A program made the position numbers and the translations under genes. Under the pieces are notes generated by a model. It searched no databases and was not told the origin of the DNA. It saw only the letters and a program-made list of their open reading frames with translations. A stretch of 64,000 nucleotides of DNA from Urechis unicinctus (taxonomy: Eukaryota > Annelida > Polychaeta > Xenopneusta > Urechidae), in the NCBI GenBank assembly GCA_034190875.2, contig CM067356.1, forward strand, positions 19,388,126 to 19,452,125. Reading direction: 5' to 3'. Positions 1 through 13,400 of the stretch are shown here, piece after piece; the stretch's first letter is position 1, and every line of letters begins with the position of its first letter.

Positions 1-1024
1 AATACTAAGCAAAAGAGCATCCTATCGTTCTGTGCTCTCTGCAACCCAGCGCCAAGTAAGATTCGTTTTTAAATCAAATTGCTAGTCATATATGTGCACG
101 CAAAAACGACAATTAGAACTAATATTAATAATACTTGTTGTATGCTATAACGCTATGAATGTTGGTTTTGCTTATAAAAACGCCCTACTACTTGCCCATA
201 GCAGTTCACGTCAGCCATGATGTTATTGTGAAACTACTCTGAAACTAGCCACGTTCATCTTAGGCCTTGGAATCGGATGAAAATATAGAGGATTTAGGCC
301 TCACATCACAAAATAACGCTAATATATCTGATGGTATTACAATCCCGAACCATAGCCTGCATAAACCTGCAAATCTCGTACATCATGGCTATCTCAATGT
401 ATTGTTGTAGACTGTTGGGAACGTTCAATGACTGATCACTATGTCAAAATAGCAGTTGATACCGCTATTGAGTTACAAAGTCCACACCAATTGCAGGAAC
501 CAAGGCATTATTGTATCTTTGTGGTACAATTGATATTGCTGGTTTCGCAAAGGTTAAAAGATTGTATAGGTGTTTGCGATAGGTTGTAAGGGGTGGCTAC
601 CTGATGATTGTAATGAAAAACGTGTCGCTATATTCATAAATAAGAAACTCGTCTTTAGACACTTCATTGGTATTTCAAATTGATAGTGCAGCTTCGTGCA
701 AAAATATTTATTGTGCTGGCATCTGTCTACAAGTAGAAGTACATCATCGATATTTACGTAATCAACACTTTTTACAAACTCAACTGATCACATTGAATCA
801 TTCACTGGATAATTTATCGTAATTGAACGCTTGAAATGGATATTAGTGACAAAATAACCCCGACTAAACACAACAAGAATACCAACTGATAGCGACCGAT
901 GCACTGAGGGGCATTAATGGAAATATTTGCAGATCACCATGCCATGTGATATTACAATATATAGAAAACTCACTGAATGCTTATCATATAGTAGGCGACG
1001 TAGAATCGTATACATTATATATCG

Positions 1025-1027
<3 letters not shown>
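1..1027. other. Non-coding DNA, nothing recognised
   Basis: AT-rich sequence with no long open frame, no splice-bounded coding segment and no repeat that I could see. I found nothing to annotate here. Confidence 0.6.
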
Positions 1028-1282
<255 letters not shown>

Positions 1283-3978
1283 AATCAAAATATCTGGCAG
1301 CTCCTTCTGCAACATCGCTCTCGTTGCCGCTCAGCTGCGCTATCAATCGATTGCCATGCCCATACTACTCACACTATTTAACTTGTTTGTTTCTTCAGAG
1401 GATAGACAGTGGCACTATTAAGCGCACGCGCCTGAGTGGTCAATATGGATAGAGGCGAAAAAGGACAGGATCCTTACCTGGTTCCTATGCATGAATGAAC
1501 GTGTCTCAATGACAATGTGAAAAAAGGAACGCTTCACCGGAGAGTAGCGAAACATATGGATCCATCTACACAGTAGTAGCGCAATGGTGGATGTATGTAT
1601 GAAATTATGGACATACACGACTCTCGTGACCACTACCGTCAACATTTGCCGTTACACATGTCGTGCGACTGTATAAGGGGCCTGTAGTAAACACGTGATA
1701 TAAGCGCAAGACCACATGTGAATATATCAGGCGCGTCGCCGTGTTAACGGATGGGATAGATGCATTTGTCTTGTGTATACATGAAGGTTTGCTCAAGCAT
1801 AGGTCATTACCGCCATTTACAACATTGTAGTATATGTGTACTTTGTAGAGTGCAACATTGTAGAAAGAAAAATGCTACACATTTACCATTGTCGTTTAAC
1901 CTTATTATTACGAATTATTCGCTAATTGGCACTTGGTTATAGTTGTTATTACGAGATAATGGCTATTTGTGTTCCGATAGGACAGCAGCAGGATACGTGC
2001 ATATAAGCAGCAGAATTTTAGGTTAGAGGCGAACGGACTTTAATCTCGTAGAATGATAAGTGTGCATGTGTTTTTCTCCGCGTTTGCATGTCCAACATCA
2101 TCACCTGGTCAATTGCAGATATGCCTATGTAGGCATCCTCTCACCAAATATCTGCTGCAGTGCATATCAGCCGAAGATGCAGACCTCCACACCGAAACTA
2201 TATTCTCCCTTTCCGCGCGCCTAAACTGCAATGTTAATGCTATGTTAGCCCACATAGGCCGTCGTCTTCGAGACCAAATTTCCAATCAAGGCAATTACTG
2301 AATGACCGGCATAAGACATCATCAATTTAGTCTCGGCGGGTATCAGGCCATGGTTATGGCAGTATTAGAATTTGACTATGGCAGGAATTAAGATGCGCTG
2401 ATTCGACGGTAAGGTCAAGGCTTTTTGATGTGAGGACACTGCAGGGATCACTCTCGAGTCAGCGCGAGGATTAAGTGGGGTTAACCGTTATAAGGGTGGA
2501 TTCATGGAGAGGATTAAGATATGACTTCATCAACTTCCGCGCTACCCCTATTAACCGTGCTGAATAAATACTAAGTGGCAGAAATTATTTGAAGGTTATA
2601 ACTACTCTTCAGCTCGGCCAACGGATGCAGTCTTCTCGTTTTATGAAAAGAACATTACCCTTGTATGCACCTTGAGGTGATTATTTGCAAAATATTGTCG
2701 ACAGCTGTAAATAAACACGACCTTACGAGGATAGCTATTCGGTTTCATTTAGCATTTGCTAGTAATCAATTTGGATGATTTGATAAGCCAGCTTCATACA
2801 TATTCGGCAGCTGTATATCATTTGCTGGTCAATCCAGGGCGCGTGAAGTGCCTACGCTACAGTAATAACTGAGATGGCTAAAACCAATATACTGCACCAG
2901 GTATAAGTGTCAATATCCCCAACATGGGAAATATGTGATGAGTGGCTATCAACACAGGAATGCATCAAGTGGCTTCGCAACAGTGCTCATTGCGATCGTT
3001 GCAGCATTGAGGCGAAAATTAAGACAGAACTGAAATTGATTTGCGGGCAAGTGGGTAGGGGGTGGTGGGGGAGTTGTATTGGGTATGGGCACGGTGAATG
3101 CGCTTTTGCAAACCTCAAAGACATAAGTGATATAGCTTTGGGTAGCTCTCCTTGTTAGGGAATTGATAGAGTAAATATAATGAATCAGATTTTGGCCTAA
3201 TTGATATAAGAAGAGGACTCATTTCAGTCAATATATGTAAATTTTCCATCGAATCATTCCAATGTGAGCCAGGAATCGAGATACGCTAAGTTGACTAGCC
3301 ATGGTAAGATGGGATTCCTCATAGCAAATAAAAACTATTGCTGACTATTTCAAGGTATATGAGCGATATAGTCATATCAATGCACGTACTAAAACGTGTC
3401 GCTAGAGCCACATGCAACATCAGCAATGATGAGGTCACACGTGAACCCATTCGATGGTGGACATTACGGATGAACGAACTAATTTGTTCATTGACCCCTA
3501 AGAACAGCAATATATCATGATGTATGGAAATTATGGCGACAGGTGTTGACGCAGATTTATAGAAGACGAATGATGGAGGGATTTACTACAAATGCCCAGC
3601 TCATTATGTACACCAGGCAAGCGGGGATGCATGTTCATGCCACTAAAGGTATTAATTGTAAGTCGTTCAGCATTGTAAATATTTTTGTGTTTATTCAGAG
3701 CGGCTATATATTTAAGACGATGCTGTTTAGTTACATCGGTAGTCGTTAGTACCCTTTAACCAAAGTATCGTTCATGTGATATCGTTAGGGCGATTGATAC
3801 AGATGTAGCGCCAAAACATTCGATCTTCAACTTTAACCAATTCCTTCACTCACCTGAATCCACTTATGACAAATATTCTTGCCTTAAAGTGCACATAAGG
3901 CCGTTCACGATTACTTTATTTAAAGTTTCAACAGTGCACCTTCAGGTACTGGCAAAATCACTGCTTAGGTTTTATGTT
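1283..3978. other. Non-coding DNA, nothing recognised
   Basis: The open frames here are short (under 85 codons), which is expected by chance at this base composition. None shows a domain or a credible exon structure. I see no RNA gene. Confidence 0.5.
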
Positions 3979-4466
3979 CTGACACAGCTACATTAGCTGT
4001 TACATCAGCTTTGTAATTACAATGTAAAACTTAACAATTGCTGTTAGTGCTGTGACACACAATAACGGTCCTTAAAAGAATCAGAACTTGGATGTGGAAT
4101 CTCCATGAAACATGATAGATCAAAGAGGTAGAATATAACGCTCCCCAGGATTATTAAGACGAACAAGAGGTCGGCAAAAATACTTGCAAAAAGTTTGACT
4201 CATTCAGCAATGACGCACAAGAGACAGGTGCTGAAACAGCTACAATAGCGGTTACATCAGCTTTTTCATTACAGTGTAAAACTTAACAATTGCTGTCAGT
4301 TCTGTGACATACGACAACGGTCCTTAAAAGAATCAGAACTTGGATGTGGAATCTCTATGAAACATGGTAGGTCAAAAGAGATAGAAAATAACGCTTCCCA
4401 GGAAACTAAATAAGCAGAATTATTAAGACGAACAAGAGGTCAGCAATGACGCACAAGAGACAGGTG
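3979..4466 (+). repeat. Direct tandem duplication, two copies of about 250 bp
   Basis: Copy 1 spans 3,979-4,230 and copy 2 spans 4,231-4,466. Both start with CTGA(C/A)ACAGCTAC and end with the same stretch, GACGCACAAGAGACAGGTG. The middle holds a shared block on AATCAGAACTTGGATGTGG. Copy 2 lacks about 35 bases that copy 1 has near its 3' end. It has about 16 extra bases before the shared ATTATTAAGACGAACAAGAGG. The copies adjoin head to tail without a gap, so this is a simple tandem duplication followed by small indels. Confidence 0.9.
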
Positions 4467-6354
4467 CATATGATATCTCATACCCTGCTCTACAATATAC
4501 CTTATGCTCTTCCTGCTAAGCTCTACATGTGACCCCACCTCCTCCTTGTTGAGCGCTACCTCACATCATCAGAAAATTTGTTGATATTCAATACCAATAG
4601 AATGTTGAATACACTGAGGGCAGATGTGGTGCAATTAAGGCTAATCGTGTTGCATTTTGTACCACTGCTGCTGAAAACTGCCATACAGAACCAAACAAAT
4701 CAAAGAAATACAACATTAAAGCGGGCACGATATGTTTTTGAACTAGAATATTATTAGGTTTCAAATAATCTTCGACCAAGCTCATGCCATTCGATAATAA
4801 AAGTGGCATATCAAGGCATTTATGCCTTTTAAATGAGAACATTACCTTATGACTATCGATAACGAATGTCAAGCAGTCAATTGACCTCACCATAACCAAA
4901 ATGTCATGCAGCTTAAGTAGCAAGATGTGTTTGAGTGTGCAATTTACTAATAGTCTGCTTTTATTTTTACTTGCTGCATATATCCTTATTTTCGTTTTAT
5001 CTTACTGTGGCTACACCACTATGTTAAGCTTCTCTCCTAACTTATATGCCTTATATTGATGTATGTGAAGATAAGCACAATGAGGAGGTCTACTCCATAT
5101 GCAGCACTCATAGATAGAATAGAAATTGCTGTCAGTCAGTTTACGAAGATGTGTAGCAAAACAAGCAAAATTGGCAATGGCACAATGAAATCAACTGAGC
5201 TACAAGCTGTGTCTGTAGATTTGTTAGTTTAATATAATGATCCTTGTGCAGCTGTGGTCTAGGTTTGCCATCCAGAACACACCACAAATCTGCAAGTAAA
5301 AACTCATCCTCAACCCTTAACCCACTTCCCCACACATTATGATCAGTTCTGCCTTAATACGCTTCGTTATACTGATGGGATGCGACATGTTGCATTCATA
5401 TGAACACTACATTGAATGCTTCGACCTGCTATGGCATTTAACATAACATGAGTACCGTACGGCTGATTATGTACCTATATTTGTCTGTATGTTACACATA
5501 TATATGGAAACATATTTGATTCGCTCACACCTGATCCAATATCTAGGTTTAGGTCTCGCTTTCTCAGCTATTACTTAAGCGTAGACCCTGTTTTCATCGG
5601 AAATATGTGCTGTTATAATCAAGTTACTCTAAAAAAAAGAATCGGCTGATCTTATTATACTAACATTCGAGTAAATGTGCAATTAAGAGCCAATGCGCAG
5701 TACAATCAACAATCAAAGCTCTCACATACATGTTTGTGCATTGCTGCTGACGGCCGTTTGCTAAAATTGGCCTCGAGGTATCTTCAAATGCCATGTACTA
5801 ATTTTAATGCATGCAAAGTGTTTGGAGTACCAAGACTGAATAGTAGTTATAAATTACCCATAATTTCTCTCAATGTAGCAATGTTCAGGTTAATAAGCGT
5901 AGTACAGCTTATCATCACGGAATTTCCTGCTGTGAATAACCCAACGCCCTTGCTTCTCATTCTATATAAATCCCTTACCCGGATATCACCAGTACCACAC
6001 CCTGATTCTATAGGATGCCATGACCCCGCCCTATCCCAACTGATACAAAACTAAAATATCACTTCGTTGAGGCGAAGCATGTAACGTTTTGGCAGATAAG
6101 GCAGCTTTGGTCATGAAGGCCGCGACTGCACAAACTGTAGGGCGCGGCAGCCGATGTTCAGTAAAACGTTGCTTGTGTGGGCAAACATTACATTCCGGAA
6201 CAAAATCCAATTGTCTGCCTCAAATATGCCATGGCACTACGCACATGTCAATGGATATAACTGCATCTACTTTTGTCGATCACATTAACCTGATCAAGCT
6301 AGTACGATTAAGCATGTTGTCGTGTCCAACATCACCGGTCTATGATCTAAAAAG
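4467..6354. other. Mostly non-coding; exon-like stretches on the minus strand
   Basis: Between 4,588 and 4,923 the minus strand is open for 111 codons. An AAG|GTAATG splice-donor-like site lies inside it near 4,845. Upstream on the same strand an open frame at 5,141-5,335 is preceded by a TTTTTACTTGCAG acceptor-like sequence. The two stretches could be exons of a decayed gene or element, but I recognise no domain. Open frames of about 110 codons are expected a few times by chance in a window this size. I do not annotate a gene. Confidence 0.2.
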
Positions 6355-6558
6355 GACGCCCCTAGCTGCCGTGTATATATTAATCTTCGTATGCAGTCGT
6401 GAAACATTAAATCCATAGCCTAATCGCGGGTATGCAGTGCTGTTACTGTTCAGAATAGACGCCCTTAGCTGCCGTGTATATATTAAGCCATGTATACAGC
6501 CGTACAACATTAAAATCATAGCATAATCACGGGTATGCTGTTGCTGACACAGTTCACC
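6355..6558 (+). repeat. Direct tandem duplication, period about 103 bp
   Basis: Copy 1 spans about 6,355-6,457 and copy 2 about 6,458-6,558. Both begin with GACGCCC(C/T)TAGCTGCCGTG followed by TATATATTAA. Both continue through an AACATTAAA block and a (C/A)CGGGTATGC block in the same order. Differences are mostly single-base substitutions, so the duplication is moderately old. Confidence 0.88.
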
Positions 6559-9063
6559 GATCTTTTTTATATTTCTACTATTTGTAGGTCTTTCCCACTT
6601 TTCTTTCAAATATGGTCGAGGAAGTTAAAATATAAAGTGAAGTTTCGTTCAGGCAACGTGATCAACCATTCGTGATTGTCAACAGTCCGTAGCAACATAT
6701 GGCATGTTGGGCAAACAATCAACGTCAGCTGTGCAAGATTATGCAAATTGTGAGCTTCCGTATGCGGTTTTTAGCAAAATATTGTCTATGAATGTAAAAC
6801 TTCTTGATATCGCATTTTAAAAAATGAGATAAATATCAAAGCTAAACCTTGATTTGTTTAAAAGTACCTTGATGGTCTAGATATCATGTCGTAACGTTGT
6901 CCTTAAAACTATCTGTCTGCAAGATAAAGAAATGATTGCTAACGTTATCAAGTGAGAAGAGTCGACTTACGTATTATGCCTCGGATTATGTTTACCTGCA
7001 CCCAAGTTTCCTGACTATGCAATAGACAAGGCGGTCATCCTGGATTTATCAAGCGCTATGTAATAATCCGTGAGAGCATAATGCATGCTTACAATCGTTC
7101 CCTCTCGCCCCATGAATATCTTCAGCAAATTGCAAAAATGCTTATTGAGAGCTGCCCTAATGCAAGTATATACTGCGTAGATGCCTTGCAATAATGCTGC
7201 CGTAATCAAACGAAAGACTATTCGACGGAAACAAGCACTTACGTTTGTTAATATTTGTTGATTACCCACGCATCTACTAAATACCAAGTGGATGACAACT
7301 CGTGAGAATTCTAGATAAAACAAAACCCACAATATCTAGGCATATACATCACAATTAGTTTTGTAATGACAAACAAAAGTAGTTTAGTTGTTTAATAACA
7401 TAAATAAGCTAGGGTTGAACTCAACATGCATGCATGATTTAGTTCATATCAGTCATTGTTTGTCTTGAAAGCCGGGAAATACGCAAGTTTTTTTTATTTT
7501 TCAGTAAATGTAGCATATCAACTATCGGTGCTGATGCCACGAGCTTCTACGAGATTATAGTGCATATACACATGATAAATGTGCATGAAATCTGAGCAAG
7601 ACGTCACATACTGTCCCTTATTATCGTCCGTCAAGCGATGGATTCTTTCCAAACGGTGTGGTCTACAAATTGTTTATTTTCACGACATATTAAGACAGGT
7701 GCATTAAATTAATTGCCTAGCACAGCAGCAGCGCACGGCATCGCTGCCATTAGGCGCGTCACTTTGAGCTGTATCTATTATACTCTCGAATAAACGCTAT
7801 GCTCTATTTATTAAACCAGCTATAAGAAATCCCCTCTCTAATACCAGGTTGTTTGGAAAAACACTGTTTTATAATACAACAAAGACAAGTGCAACACTGG
7901 TTCATTGTCTAATATTTGTTGAACGCTTAGTTATTGGATCTCGGGGATGTATTCAGGGACAGTTTCATACTAGGGATTTGCTGTGACTTTACGAATACAA
8001 TAGAAACCAGACTTTGCATTTGATCACAACGAAGAATTCTTTATAGCAATACAGAGAGATATTTGTGGCTCCCATTTCGCATCAAAGCAACATTGTCTAC
8101 CGCTGGAGCATTCTCGTCGTCCTCGATATTACCCCTTTAAGTCAATTTCGGTCTTCCTCAAATAACAGATTCTTGAGAACATATATCGGGAAGGACTAAG
8201 TTTCGTACTTGTCGCATAACACGTATTTGTTAAGCTTTCCAATATATATAAGTCAATAAAGGCGCTCGTAGATAGCAAAAAAATTGCTTGATCATATTAT
8301 ACATATGTCGTGTGGTTTAGTGTACTTAAAATCCTGCCATAGAAGATAATAATTAAAACGATTAAAAGGGGGATGATTCTAATGGTTGTTATATAATTTA
8401 ACATTCCATATCAGGATGAATATGAGACACTATGCAGTAATAGCACAACAATGATAATGGAAGGCCACAGACACATAGGGTGATACAGTAGATATATTTC
8501 TGTCTATAATGTATTAGAAGTAATGGTCCATATCACTGAAGCACGACAAAAAGAGGTTACATTAGGGCACCATCAAACGAATGATTGACTGCTGTCTTCT
8601 AAAAGCCGTGCCTACAAGGAATGCTTATATATCGGTCATATGATACACATAAGTTACCAAACATCTCACTCTGGCTGGTAACCCATTGATACTGTTTGAT
8701 TACAGCACTGATAGTGATATTAGTTTTGAATGAACTGTTATTAATAATGACCCATTTGATAACTGACTCTTACAGAACAAATGACACCATGTATGCGTTT
8801 TTATATGATGACCGCTCCAACTGCAAACCACCAATGTATCATACCAAATTCACAGGAATAAAGGCATGAGCTAGTTGATTCGCAATATTGACCTTCAACG
8901 GGTTAAAGTTTTTGTTGCATCCACGACCATGTTAGCTGGCATTATCCATGACAATATGGCGTCTTGCGGAGTGCGACGAACAACAAGTTTGCACTTGCGT
9001 GTGAGGGCCGCTTTAACGCACAAATGGGTTTTCATGCATTTTCGTTTTAGGATGGCCGTCGCC
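6559..9063. other. Non-coding DNA, nothing recognised
   Basis: AT-rich sequence. The longest open frame is 105 codons on the minus strand (7,015-7,332). It has no recognisable motif and is within the length expected by chance. I see no repeats or RNA genes. Confidence 0.5.
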
Positions 9064-9106
9064 ATATATATATATATACTAGTGGTATATATATATATAT
9101 ATATAT

Positions 9107-9198
<92 letters not shown>

Positions 9199-9276
9199 TG
9201 ATATATATATATATATATATCATATAGCCTCTATATATATATATATATATATATATTTATTTATTTATATATATAA
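9064..9276. repeat. (TA)n microsatellite
   Basis: A long TA tract with short interruptions (ACTAGTGG near 9,078, CATATAGCCTC near 9,220, TTTATTTATT near 9,256). No unit of the large array lies beside it, so it appears independent of the (TA)n tracts further right. Confidence 0.95.
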
Positions 9277-9894
9277 CTGATATAGTTATATAGAGAATCA
9301 CTGAGCCTCTAACATATGGATGATTAAACAGTAAGAAACAATTTTAACGACCAAATACACGGCGTCAAAAGTCTTTATCTTGTGTGGCAGTGCTTTGAGG
9401 ACCCCCTGTTGATGAAGCCAGTCTGGTCGTCTTTTGCACCTTTTTACGGGAGCAACGTGAGGTCGGATGGGATTATGACAACATCACGTTGTGGTTAGTT
9501 AGACAAAGGCGAGGGACGGAGCGCTAGGCGTATAGATTAATTTGTTAAAGATTCATTTGTGTTTCGTCGTTTACAATGGACCTAACCTTGATCGACCTCT
9601 AACGTCTGCGTTGCCTGTAGACCATTTAAAATCGGCAGTGCCTCTCCTAATCGGACATAACCCAACTTGCTTCATCTTCCTCTGCCATCAAGTTACGAAC
9701 AGGTTTAGTTAAGCGTCATTTGTTCCTCCCATGAGGCACATCCTACTGGCCCGTTGCGATAGTCAAACGCTATTTGCCCATCGCTTTTACAGGAGACACT
9801 GCTGTTATCACTTTGGCTGAAAGCGGATGCAAAGCAGTCAAGTATTAACTCGGCGAATTCACATTCGCAAAGTGACGTCAGTCGCGTTTATGGC
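9277..9894. other. Non-coding DNA, slightly richer in GC
   Basis: A stretch with visibly more GC than its neighbours, between two long microsatellites. There is no open frame of note and no recognised element. Confidence 0.45.
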
Positions 9895-10384
9895 TATGTA
9901 TGTATGTATGTATGTATGTATGTATGTATGTATGTATGTATGTATGTATGTATGTATGTATGTATGTATGTATGTATGTATGTATGTATGTATGTATGTA
10001 TGTATGTATGTATGTATGTATGTGTATGTATGTATGTATGTATGCATGCATGTATGTATGTATGTATGTATGTATGTATGTATGTATGTATGTATGTATG
10101 TATGTATGTATGTATGTATGTATGTATGTATGTATGTATGTATGTGTATGTATGTATGTATGTATGTATGTGTATGTATGTATGTATGTATGTATGTATG
10201 TATGTATGTATGTATGTATGTGTATGTATGTATGTATGTGTGTATGTATGTATGTATGTATGTATGTATGTATGTATGTATGTATGTATGTATGTATGTA
10301 TGTATGTATGTATGTATGTATGTATGTATGTCTGTATGTGTGTATGTATGTATGTATGTATGTATGTGTATGTATGTATGTATG

Positions 10385-10416
<32 letters not shown>

Positions 10417-10470
10417 TGTATGTATGTATGTATGTATGTATGTATGTATGTATGTATGTATGTATGTATG
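9895..10470 (+). repeat. (TATG)n microsatellite, about 576 bp
   Basis: A tetranucleotide TATG tract running from 9,895 to 10,470. A few TGTATG, TATATG and GCATGCATG variants break it. The repeat lacks stop codons in several frames on both strands, which produces spurious long frames of Met-Tyr-Val-Cys and His-Thr-Tyr-Ile repeats. These are not genes. Confidence 0.97.
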
Positions 10471-13400
10471 AATGTAAGCTCACTTTTTGGCGCGCGATAC
10501 AGGTCAAAATTTTAAATTTTTTACCGAATTTTATATGGTTGGTCACTAAGACCTCATGCGCGGAGCCTAGAGGTTTTGCTTTTACCTTGACCGCAAGCTA
10601 TCGTCAAGGTCATCGTTAAAATGAAAAACTAGTATCTCAAATAACTCCGTTAATAATGGTCGGATCGTTACATGATTTACATAATTTTGTAGCTCAATGT
10701 AACTGTTAAATGTTTTTAATATCAATTAGAACATTCAACCAACAGTTTTCCCAAGCGCTCAGGTCGAAAAATAGGGGTATCGGTCAAAATGTCAACTAAA
10801 TTTTCATGAAGTTTTTGAGCGCTTATAAAATCATTTATACTTGTCCGATAGTACATAGATTGGGTCACATGTTTGCAACAACTGAAGTCTCATGTCTTAG
10901 AGTTAATGGATGTCGATGGCATCGATTCCAGTAAAGAAAGCATCCAAGTTTTCACCAAATGGCACACGTTTAATGTTTAATATAAACTTGCATAATAATT
11001 TGATTTTAAAACAGCGTACATATTCTGTAAAAGTAATGTAATTGTTGACTTTTTCCGAATATATGTGATTGTAAGTAATGCATTGTTAAACAAATTCTAG
11101 CAGGTCGATAATTAATCTATAAACTGTTTACTTTCGCAATTAATAAACTAATCATCTTAAAATTGTAGCAAAAATAACATTTTCTGAACTCTGAATAAAT
11201 TATAAAACTATAATAATTATTTAAACTGACCTCGGATAGGATACGTTTACACTCGTTAAAGCAAGAGTGACAAAATGCAGTTATTTTTAAACGGACCAAG
11301 CGTTATCGTCATCGATATCCGCTCTGTCCGTCAAAGGGCTACACTGTGCATTTGCCACTTACCGCCTCAGGGTGCGTAATAATAACTACCACATATTGTC
11401 CGTTTTTGCTATTTGATTTGAGGGAAATAGGAACTCGTAATCACCCAATATGCATTTTTTCCTTCAGTGTGCTTACTGCTAACACTCAATTATATAGCGG
11501 CCGCGTGATCTATTCGTAAAATGCCACCACACCCGGCGAGTGTCATCCGTGCATTGGTTTGTACTTCTTGCATGCGCATCTATCACAACAAACTGCAAAT
11601 GGATTTCTTGCAAATATTTTATCGGTCGTTATCCCTTTGTTTATCACTCATTGTCAAATGTGTGATAGGTAAGGAGATAAAATGTTGTACAAGCTGACTT
11701 CATCCACGCCGGCTATCGTGATCCGCCAGGCAACCCCATCTTAAGATAGAATATGACATCTGCATGTTGCAGATGAACCTTGGAGGGCGAATGATCTTGT
11801 TGGCTTGGAGAGCGTTTCAAGAATAACGCAAATCTAAAGAAAGTGTCCATTGCAGTAAGATGCTTGTTTTTTAACAAAATTCCGGGTTATTATCTACATT
11901 ATATTGCCTCAGGTGGTGTTTGTGGTGCATCGATTAGATTGGATTCGTTGAACGTACAACATCTATCTGTGTCATTGGTGCTCTATTATGAAGCACAATG
12001 TTCATTGCTGTCGGCTTCGCGGGATGATTTAGGATATAAATGTATATTGCGTTCCGTGTATTTATTCATTTTTAAACTCATCTGGGTGCCGTCCTGGATA
12101 AGGTTGTCAGTAAGTACGGAATAAAACGCAATATACGGGAATGGTTTTTGGTATAATGTTTTAGGGCATCCCGCATATTCTTATACTAGTGGGACTTACC
12201 GTAGAACGGTAAATCACTGGGCACACCAACATTAGCGCAAACAACATCTGCACCAATATACCTTAATATAATTGTTTTTATCGATGCAATCGGTACGGTT
12301 ATAAGCTGTATTATATATGTTTACAATGGCCGGTATTTCATCTCATAGGTTAGTGTACACATCGTAGACTTTCCCATACCATGTGTGTAAATTTCCACCC
12401 AATTATCAGAACAAAATAAGAGTGTCAACGCATTGTGGACTAAGATCACTGTAAATTAGTGCTGAATATATTATACACATAGTCACCAAGTGTTTAAGGA
12501 CATTTGTGTCTTGACAACAAGATGCTAACAATATCTTTGAGCGCTATAATTAAGTCTCAACCGATAAATCGATGTCGGTACTAGTGAACTAGTGTTGCAT
12601 TATAAATACTTTTGTCTATTTAATTCGTAGAGGCCGCGTTTTTATAAACATAACCGTACTTCGTTTTATAATGAAAATATGCACTCGCCCCTTCCATTTT
12701 AACGATGTAGGTTTCTCAAATGCTGCGTTAATTTCCTAGCGACCGCTAATTGATGTGTTCCGTTTGACCACTGTATGACCGAAGCATTTGGTAGCCTGGA
12801 TATACATTTATCAGCATTCCTAAACTGTTGACTCATTGATGCCCAAATATCGCAAGTAATCAACATCATATGTTATTCAATTTGGAAAAATGTTGACATT
12901 TACCTTAGACAGTTTAGCGCATTACAGCACCATGGATTCTCTTCTAAAATATATAAATAAAATATTTCACGATATGCATAATGAAGTGTAAAAACATCGC
13001 TACACACTAACCTCACATCAACAGAGGATACGTTGCTCTAGGTCAATTCCATTTACTGGAAGGATACATAAGCCTTCTCATTTGAAGGTCGGTTTCTGAA
13101 TGAGTTTCTGTAAAACAGGCCCATAATAGACGACGGCCAATCACGGTCGGTTGAATGTTGCTCAGTAAGATATTAGCGAATGCCCGGGTCTTTTTTCGGT
13201 TTTTAAAGAAATGAAGTCACTAGGATTGTGGTTTACGTGAGTGATTTTCGCAGCATCCTGTAATACTTTGATGATTTGCCAAAGAGCGGGGCAGCTCATG
13301 GAAATGTACTGGCTTATTTCGTTACAGTGATGACGATTTCTGTAGGATAAATAATGAGCCGACACTATAACTGTTAAAACTGCTGTGAATGCATTAACGA

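Noticed and set aside
7015-7332. 105-codon minus-strand frame in the left flank
   Set aside because: No recognisable domain, no splice context, and the length is expected by chance.
10584-10610. Small 8-bp hairpin after the (TATG)n tract as a regulatory or RNA element
   Set aside because: An 8-bp stem is expected many times by chance in 64 kb, and no gene is nearby.
9827-10619. Long open frames of Met-Tyr-Val-Cys and His-Thr-Tyr-Ile repeats on both strands (up to 239 codons)
   Set aside because: They are translations of the (TATG)n microsatellite, which lacks stops in several frames. They are not proteins.
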